Source of the DNA: Methylococcaceae bacterium
GTDB lineage: Bacteria; Pseudomonadota; Gammaproteobacteria; Methylococcales; Methylomonadaceae
Direction of reading: 5' to 3'
Assembly: GCA_003155565.1 (NCBI GenBank)
Contig: PMDM01000141.1
Coordinates: 19,165 to 27,029, forward strand
Length of the DNA: 7,865 nt
The translations under genes were made by a program, and so were the position numbers. Below, one piece after another: positions 4,646 to 7,865 of the stretch. The stretch's first letter is position 1, and each line of letters opens with the position of its first letter. The notes beneath the pieces are model-generated. The model made no database searches, was not told the origin of the DNA, and saw only the letters and a program-made list of their open reading frames with translations.

Positions 4646-5707
4646 ATGACCTCCGCAACATTCCAGCAAAACGTCTTGGCGTGGTTTGATCAACATGGCC
4701 GCAAAGATTTACCTTGGCAAAAAAACATTACCCCTTACCGGGTTTGGCTTTCTGAGATCATGTTGCAGCAAACCCAGGTTGCCACGGTCATCCCCTATTT
4801 TCAAGCTTTCATTACAAAATTACCCGATGTGGAAAGTTTGGCGCAAGCGCCCGTTGATGAGGTGCTACAGTTGTGGTCGGGTTTGGGTTATTATGCGCGT
4901 GCCCGTAACCTGCATAAGGCAGCGCGGATTATTGATGGGCAAGGCCGGTTTCCAGAGACCTTGGACGAACTCACGGCATTGCCGGGCATAGGGCAATCGA
5001 CAGCCGGAGCTATTTTAAGCATTGCTTTCAACAAAAGCCATCCCATTCTTGATGGCAATGTAAAAAGGGTGTTGGCGCGATTCAAAGCTGTTTCTGGTTG
5101 GATTGGCAGCGGTCAGCTTATTAAACAGCTCTGGACGATCAGTGCCAATCTTACTCCAGAAACACGAGTGGCTGACTACACCCAAGCAATGATGGATTTA
5201 GGGGCGACTGTCTGTACGCGCAGTAATCCGGCTTGTGAAAAATGCCCGCTTGCAGCAGATTGTTTAGCCTATCTGACGCAGACAGTAGCAGATTTTCCAG
5301 CGCGAAAAATGACCAAAAGTTTACCTGTCAAACAACTGGTTTTTTTACTATTACACAATAATCAACAGGTATTGCTGGAAAAAAGACCGCCTACTGGAAT
5401 CTGGGGCGGACTGTGGAGTTTACCTGAGTTTGCCAACGAAGATGCAGCCTTGAATTGGTGCATAGCCAATAACTTGATAATTGATAATCAGCGAGCCGGC
5501 GATATGCAACGGCATACTTTTTCGCATTATCACTTAGACTACACACCGTTATTTATCAAAACTAATAGCCGAATGGATTTTGTCTCGGAAGCTGATCGAA
5601 TTAATTGGCATAATATCCAACAAATCAGTCAACTCGGCCTTGCCGCGCCCATTAAGAAACTATTGCAACAACATTTTAAAAGAGGAAAACATGACACGAT
5701 TAATTAA
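4646..5707 (+). CDS. mutY: A/G-specific adenine DNA glycosylase MutY (353 aa)
   Basis: MutY removes adenine mispaired with 8-oxoguanine or guanine and so prevents G-to-T transversions after oxidative damage. All parts are present. The catalytic glutamate is E37 in VWLSEIMLQQTQ. The helix-hairpin-helix is LPGIGQSTAGAI (112-123), and the catalytic aspartate is D136 in PILDGNVKRVLAR. The [4Fe-4S] ligands are C190, C197, C200 and C206 (spacing 6, 2, 5). The C-terminal NUDIX-like 8-oxoG recognition domain starts near 228, with RPPTGIWGGLWSLPEF and the loop HTFSHYHLDY (290-299, FSH motif). Length and N-terminus align with E. coli MutY, which supports ATG 4646 even though no Shine-Dalgarno is visible in the 18-base gap after asmA; re-initiation from the upstream gene is likely. 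Its 3' end overlaps yggX by 17 bases. Confidence 0.97.
   Translation: MTSATFQQNVLAWFDQHGRKDLPWQKNITPYRVWLSEIMLQQTQVATVIPYFQAFITKLPDVESLAQAPVDEVLQLWSGLGYYARARNLHKAARIIDGQGRFPETLDELTALPGIGQSTAGAILSIAFNKSHPILDGNVKRVLARFKAVSGWIGSGQLIKQLWTISANLTPETRVADYTQAMMDLGATVCTRSNPACEKCPLAADCLAYLTQTVADFPARKMTKSLPVKQLVFLLLHNNQQVLLEKRPPTGIWGGLWSLPEFANEDAALNWCIANNLIIDNQRAGDMQRHTFSHYHLDYTPLFIKTNSRMDFVSEADRINWHNIQQISQLGLAAPIKKLLQQHFKRGKHDTIN
5682..5685 (+). promoter_or_regulatory. Ribosome binding site that fixes the yggX start
   Basis: GAGG within AAAGAGGAAAAC lies five bases before the ATG at 5691, inside the last codons of mutY. A longer open frame back to 5580 runs in another frame of mutY and has no family match before residue M of MTRLINC, so 5691 is chosen. 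Confidence 0.8.
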
Positions 5708-5963
5708 CTGTGTGAAATTAGGCAAAGAAGCCGAAGGCTTGGACGAACCGCCTTTTCCAGGACCGAAAGGCCAGGAAATATTCGAGAAAATATCCAAGCA
5801 AGTCTGGAAAGACTGGCTGAGCAGACAAACCATGCTGATAAATGAAAATAAACTCGCCAGTTACGATCCCAAAGCCAGGGCGTATCTTGCAGAGGAAAGG
5901 AATAAGTTCTTGTTTGAAGGTAACGACGACATGCCACAGGGTTATGTGCCACCAAAAAACTAA
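5691..5963 (+). CDS. yggX: YggX-family Fe(II)-trafficking / oxidative damage protection protein (90 aa)
   Basis: YggX is a small cytoplasmic protein that in enterobacteria protects iron-sulfur clusters from oxidants and is linked to labile iron. The family landmarks are present: MTRLINCVKLGKEAEGLD with the conserved cysteine C7, PFPGPKGQEIFEKIS, the WKDWLSRQTMLINENKL block (39-55), and the C-terminal FLFEGND-(M)PQGYVPP. At 90 residues it matches the E. coli protein (91). Start chosen at 5691 from the strong ribosome binding site and from the family N-terminus. Its first 17 bases overlap the end of mutY in a different frame, so translation is probably coupled. The mutY-yggX pair is also adjacent in E. 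coli, which fits a shared job of guarding DNA repair and Fe-S enzymes from oxidation. A hairpin follows 35 bases after the stop. Confidence 0.95.
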   Translation: MTRLINCVKLGKEAEGLDEPPFPGPKGQEIFEKISKQVWKDWLSRQTMLINENKLASYDPKARAYLAEERNKFLFEGNDDMPQGYVPPKN

Positions 5964-5998
5964 ATCTAGGATTGTTAAAGGTTTTCAAAATAGTTTGT

Positions 5999-6040
5999 CT
6001 CAGCCACCTATGATTGAGGGATGGCTGAGTAGGAATTTTT
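5999..6040 (+). terminator. Probable terminator of the asmA-mutY-yggX cluster
   Basis: CTCAGCCA (5999-6006) and TGGCTGAG (6022-6029) are perfect 8-bp arms around a 15-base loop that can add a CCT/AGG pairing. Five T follow at 6036-6040. The six-base gap between stem and T-run is longer than ideal, so efficiency is uncertain, but the position 35 bases after the last stop fits an operon end. Confidence 0.6.
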
Positions 6041-6119
6041 CGGAATTTGGTGTGGCTTGTCGGAATAAAAACTGACATTTATATGTTGTTTGCTTATTTC
6101 CCAGAAAAATTAAAGCATC

Positions 6120-6635
6120 CTATTTTAGTATTTCTGATGGGGTAATTTCTATTTCTTGCGGTTGGGTTTCGCGCAATGTGCTTTTTGGCGATTTTGCTTT
6201 GCGTTTTATACTCCGTCTAGCAATCGTTTTTTTCTCAGGATCGAAAGCGATCGCAATGCCTTGCACATGTGTAACGCTTAGAGGGTTATCATAGCCCTCT
6301 ATTGTACTTTCTTGAACCTGGGTATCGATAATTGCGTCAACTTTATCGCCATATCTAGCCAATGCCTCTTGTTTTAACAAAGCGATTGCTTGATTACGTA
6401 ACTCAATTTGATCAACAAACATTGAGGTATATTTTTTATGAGTGGTTTCGATTGGACCTAGTATTGTGTAAGGCTTGCCGAAGCGACTATCACTTACCAA
6501 GATTTCCTTGGTTGGATTAGTTAAGGTTGACTGGTCAGCGAATACTGAAGTTCGTGAGAAAGGATTTTCGCTGCAACTAATGACTAGTACAGCTCCAAAA
6601 AAAACGAGAAGGATTCTTGTGGCTGCGTAATTCAT
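6120..6635 (-). CDS. Predicted outer-membrane lipoprotein of unknown function (171 aa)
   Basis: The N-terminus is a lipoprotein signal: a short basic start, hydrophobic ILLVFFGAVLV, and lipobox VISC with lipidated C21. Serine at +2 argues for sorting to the outer membrane by the usual Lol rule. Residues about 46-131 form a compact domain: LVSDSRFGKPYTILGPIE, then SMFVDQIELRNQAIALLKQEALARYGDKVDAIIDTQVQE, then VTHVQGIAIAF. The order (ILGPI strand, long helix, 'DAIIDTQVQ' strand, 'VQGIAIAF' strand) recalls small YbjQ-like or lipoprotein DUF domains, but I cannot name the family. The tail after 135 is basic (RRSIKRKAKSPKS) then acidic and looks disordered. No clear Shine-Dalgarno precedes the ATG. 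It lies 74 bases downstream of uppP in the same direction, so it could be read from there or from its own promoter. Confidence 0.75.
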   Translation of the reverse strand: MNYAATRILLVFFGAVLVISCSENPFSRTSVFADQSTLTNPTKEILVSDSRFGKPYTILGPIETTHKKYTSMFVDQIELRNQAIALLKQEALARYGDKVDAIIDTQVQESTIEGYDNPLSVTHVQGIAIAFDPEKKTIARRSIKRKAKSPKSTLRETQPQEIEITPSEILK

Positions 6636-6654
6636 ATGAGGGTCTCAAAGCTCA

Positions 6655-6684
6655 GTTAATTGGGTATGTAAGTGGTAAATTAAC
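6655..6684. repeat. GTTAATT/AATTAAC inverted repeat upstream of the lipoprotein gene
   Basis: Perfect 7-bp arms (6655-6661 and 6678-6684) flank 16 bases, 20 bases upstream of the lipoprotein ATG. An operator is possible; AT-rich arms of this size are only modestly significant. No T-tract follows, and no firm promoter could be drawn in the 74-base gap. Confidence 0.3.
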
Positions 6685-6709
6685 ACTTGTTGATCCCTTT
6701 TTTGATCTG

Positions 6710-7537
6710 TTAGTGATTGCTCCAATCTACCCAGCCAAAATGCGCTGAGCTGAGTACCAGTATACCAAAGGCGATACGATACCACGCAAATACAGTAAAA
6801 TCGTGCCGACTGATAAACCGAATCAAGCCGCGCACCGCGAGAAAAGCGCTGATAAACGAAACGACGCTACCTACAGCAAACAGGCTGAGGTCATCAGCAC
6901 TGAACAAGTCACGGTGTTTGTAGACATCATAAAGTGTTGCGGCAAACATGGTTGGAATAGCCAGAAAAAATGAAAATTCTGCCGCAGCCAAGCGGGATAG
7001 GCCAAAAAAAAGGCCGCCGATGATGGTGGCACCAGAACGGGAAGTACCGGGTATCATCGCCAAAGCCTGTGCAAATCCCACTTTCAAGGCATCTTGCCAA
7101 GTCATGTCGTCAATGGTTTCGGCATGGATGGTATGCTGACGGCGTTCAGCCCATAAAATCAACAAACCGCCGATAATGAAGGCCGAAGCCACCACGGTTG
7201 GGTTGAACAAATACGCTTTGATTTGCTTCAAGAACAAAAAGCCTAAGATAGCAGAAGGCAAGAAAGCTATGATGAGGTTTGTTGCCAAGCGTTGCGAGGC
7301 GCGTTCTTTGGTGAGGCTAACCAAGGTGTGGGTGAGCCGAACGCGGTATTCCCAAACGACTGCCAGGATTGCCGCAAACTGGATTACAATTTCAAAGACT
7401 TTGCCTTTGTCGTCGTTAAACCCCAGCAACTGCCCAGCCAAGATGAGATGACCTGTGGAGGACACGGGCAGGAACTCGGTCAAGCCTTCTACAATGCCGA
7501 GAATAATGGCAGGAAAAAGTAAGTAAATGTCAGGCAT
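6710..7537 (-). CDS. uppP: Undecaprenyl-diphosphatase UppP/BacA (275 aa)
   Basis: UppP is a polytopic inner-membrane phosphatase that converts undecaprenyl diphosphate to the monophosphate lipid carrier for peptidoglycan and other surface polymers; overproduction gives bacitracin resistance. The first signature, [14 protein letters not shown], occupies residues 17-30 (E17, E21, S27, H30), and the second, PGTSRSG, is at 163-169, with R167 as the probable phosphate-binding arginine. About eight hydrophobic segments and the usual length (about 270) are present. The ATG at 7535-7537 gives the standard distance to the first motif, although no Shine-Dalgarno is visible upstream. The gene starts 31 bases after rho in the same direction with no terminator between, so the two may share a transcript. 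Confidence 0.96.
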   Translation of the reverse strand: MPDIYLLFPAIILGIVEGLTEFLPVSSTGHLILAGQLLGFNDDKGKVFEIVIQFAAILAVVWEYRVRLTHTLVSLTKERASQRLATNLIIAFLPSAILGFLFLKQIKAYLFNPTVVASAFIIGGLLILWAERRQHTIHAETIDDMTWQDALKVGFAQALAMIPGTSRSGATIIGGLFFGLSRLAAAEFSFFLAIPTMFAATLYDVYKHRDLFSADDLSLFAVGSVVSFISAFLAVRGLIRFISRHDFTVFAWYRIAFGILVLSSAHFGWVDWSNH

Positions 7538-7568
7538 GGATGTTGGGATTTTGATTGAAAACGATAAA

Positions 7569-7865
7569 TTACCGCTTCATCGATTCAAAAAATTCCGCGT
7601 TGGTCTTAAAGTCTTTGAGTTTGCCGATCAGGAATTCGGAAGCGGCGGTGTCGTCCATCGGCTGGAGAATTTTGCGAAGAATCCAGGTCTTTTGCAGGGT
7701 TTCGGGATCAATCAGGTATTCTTCCCTGCGTGTACCGGAACGGTTGATATTAATGGCAGGATTAATCCGTTTTTCGGCAATTTTACGATCCAGATGCAGC
7801 TCCATATTGCCTGTACCTTTGAATTCCTCGTAAATCACCTCGTCCATTTTTGAGCCCGTATCAAC
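7569..7865 (-). CDS. rho: Transcription termination factor Rho, C-terminal fragment (partial, 5' end outside window)
   Basis: The frame is open to the right edge and stops at 7569-7571. It encodes the last 98 residues, beginning [19 protein letters not shown]. Recognisable Rho blocks are [45 protein letters not shown], and [11 protein letters not shown] followed by a FFESMKR ending, all aligning with the E. coli C-terminus. Rho is a hexameric RNA-dependent ATPase and translocase; this piece belongs to the ATPase domain's C-terminal part that contacts RNA and neighbouring subunits. The nucleotide-binding P-loop and the N-terminal RNA-binding fold lie outside the window. It is followed after 31 bases by uppP. 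An internal ATG at 7847 is not the start. Confidence 0.96.
   Translation of the reverse strand, partial: VDTGSKMDEVIYEEFKGTGNMELHLDRKIAEKRINPAININRSGTRREEYLIDPETLQKTWILRKILQPMDDTAASEFLIGKLKDFKTNAEFFESMKR

Noticed and set aside
5580..5690. N-terminal extension of the yggX frame into mutY
   Set aside because: The extra 37 residues are an out-of-frame reading of the mutY 3' end; YggX family length and the strong ribosome binding site place the start at 5691.
5704..6078. 124-codon minus-strand frame covering yggX and its terminator
   Set aside because: Shadow frame antisense to a clear YggX gene, with no family match.
7527..7853. 108-codon plus-strand frame antisense to rho
   Set aside because: It mirrors conserved Rho coding sequence, which fully explains the open frame.
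1..7865. CRISPR arrays, tRNA genes, insertion sequences, toxin-antitoxin or defence islands
   Set aside because: No regularly spaced repeats, cloverleaf, transposase motif, terminal inverted repeats with target duplication, or toxin/antitoxin pair were found on either strand.

Overview
The window looks like a moderately AT-leaning gammaproteobacterial chromosome. MutY, YggX, AsmA, UppP, Rho and the AhpC-type peroxiredoxin all read as gammaproteobacterial versions of core proteins. A free-standing AP2-like DNA-binding protein and a 'CCTGAGCCTGTCG'-type dispersed repeat would suit a gammaproteobacterial methanotroph (Methylococcales), but that assignment is inference from memory and was not searched.

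Layout, left to right. (1) The last 37 codons of a DedA/VTT-type membrane protein (+). (2) About 330 bases with no conventional gene. They hold a TATAAT box, a tiny hydrophobic ORF with an in-frame stop, and the intrinsic terminator of the next gene. (3) A minus-strand AP2-like protein. (4) A 275-base divergent region with a 17-codon ORF behind a strong Shine-Dalgarno, nested palindromes and a terminator-like hairpin, leading into a plus-strand 2-Cys peroxiredoxin. (5) A composite inverted repeat between convergent genes. (6) A small three-helix membrane protein (-). (7) A plus-strand cluster asmA-family / mutY / yggX, ending in a hairpin. (8) A minus-strand lipoprotein of unknown function. 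(9) Minus-strand uppP and the 3' end of rho, read in the order rho then uppP.

Much of the window deals with oxidants and the envelope. The peroxiredoxin removes peroxides, MutY corrects adenine opposite 8-oxoguanine, and YggX protects iron-sulfur proteins (MutY itself carries a [4Fe-4S] cluster). mutY and yggX overlap by 17 nt and are probably translationally coupled. AsmA-type proteins, UppP, DedA-type proteins and the lipoprotein belong to envelope biogenesis or lipid handling.

No CRISPR array, tRNA, rRNA, insertion sequence, phage gene or recognisable defence system was seen. The least explained parts are the leader of the peroxiredoxin gene and the tiny ORF left of the AP2-like gene. Both are hypotheses from sequence reading only.
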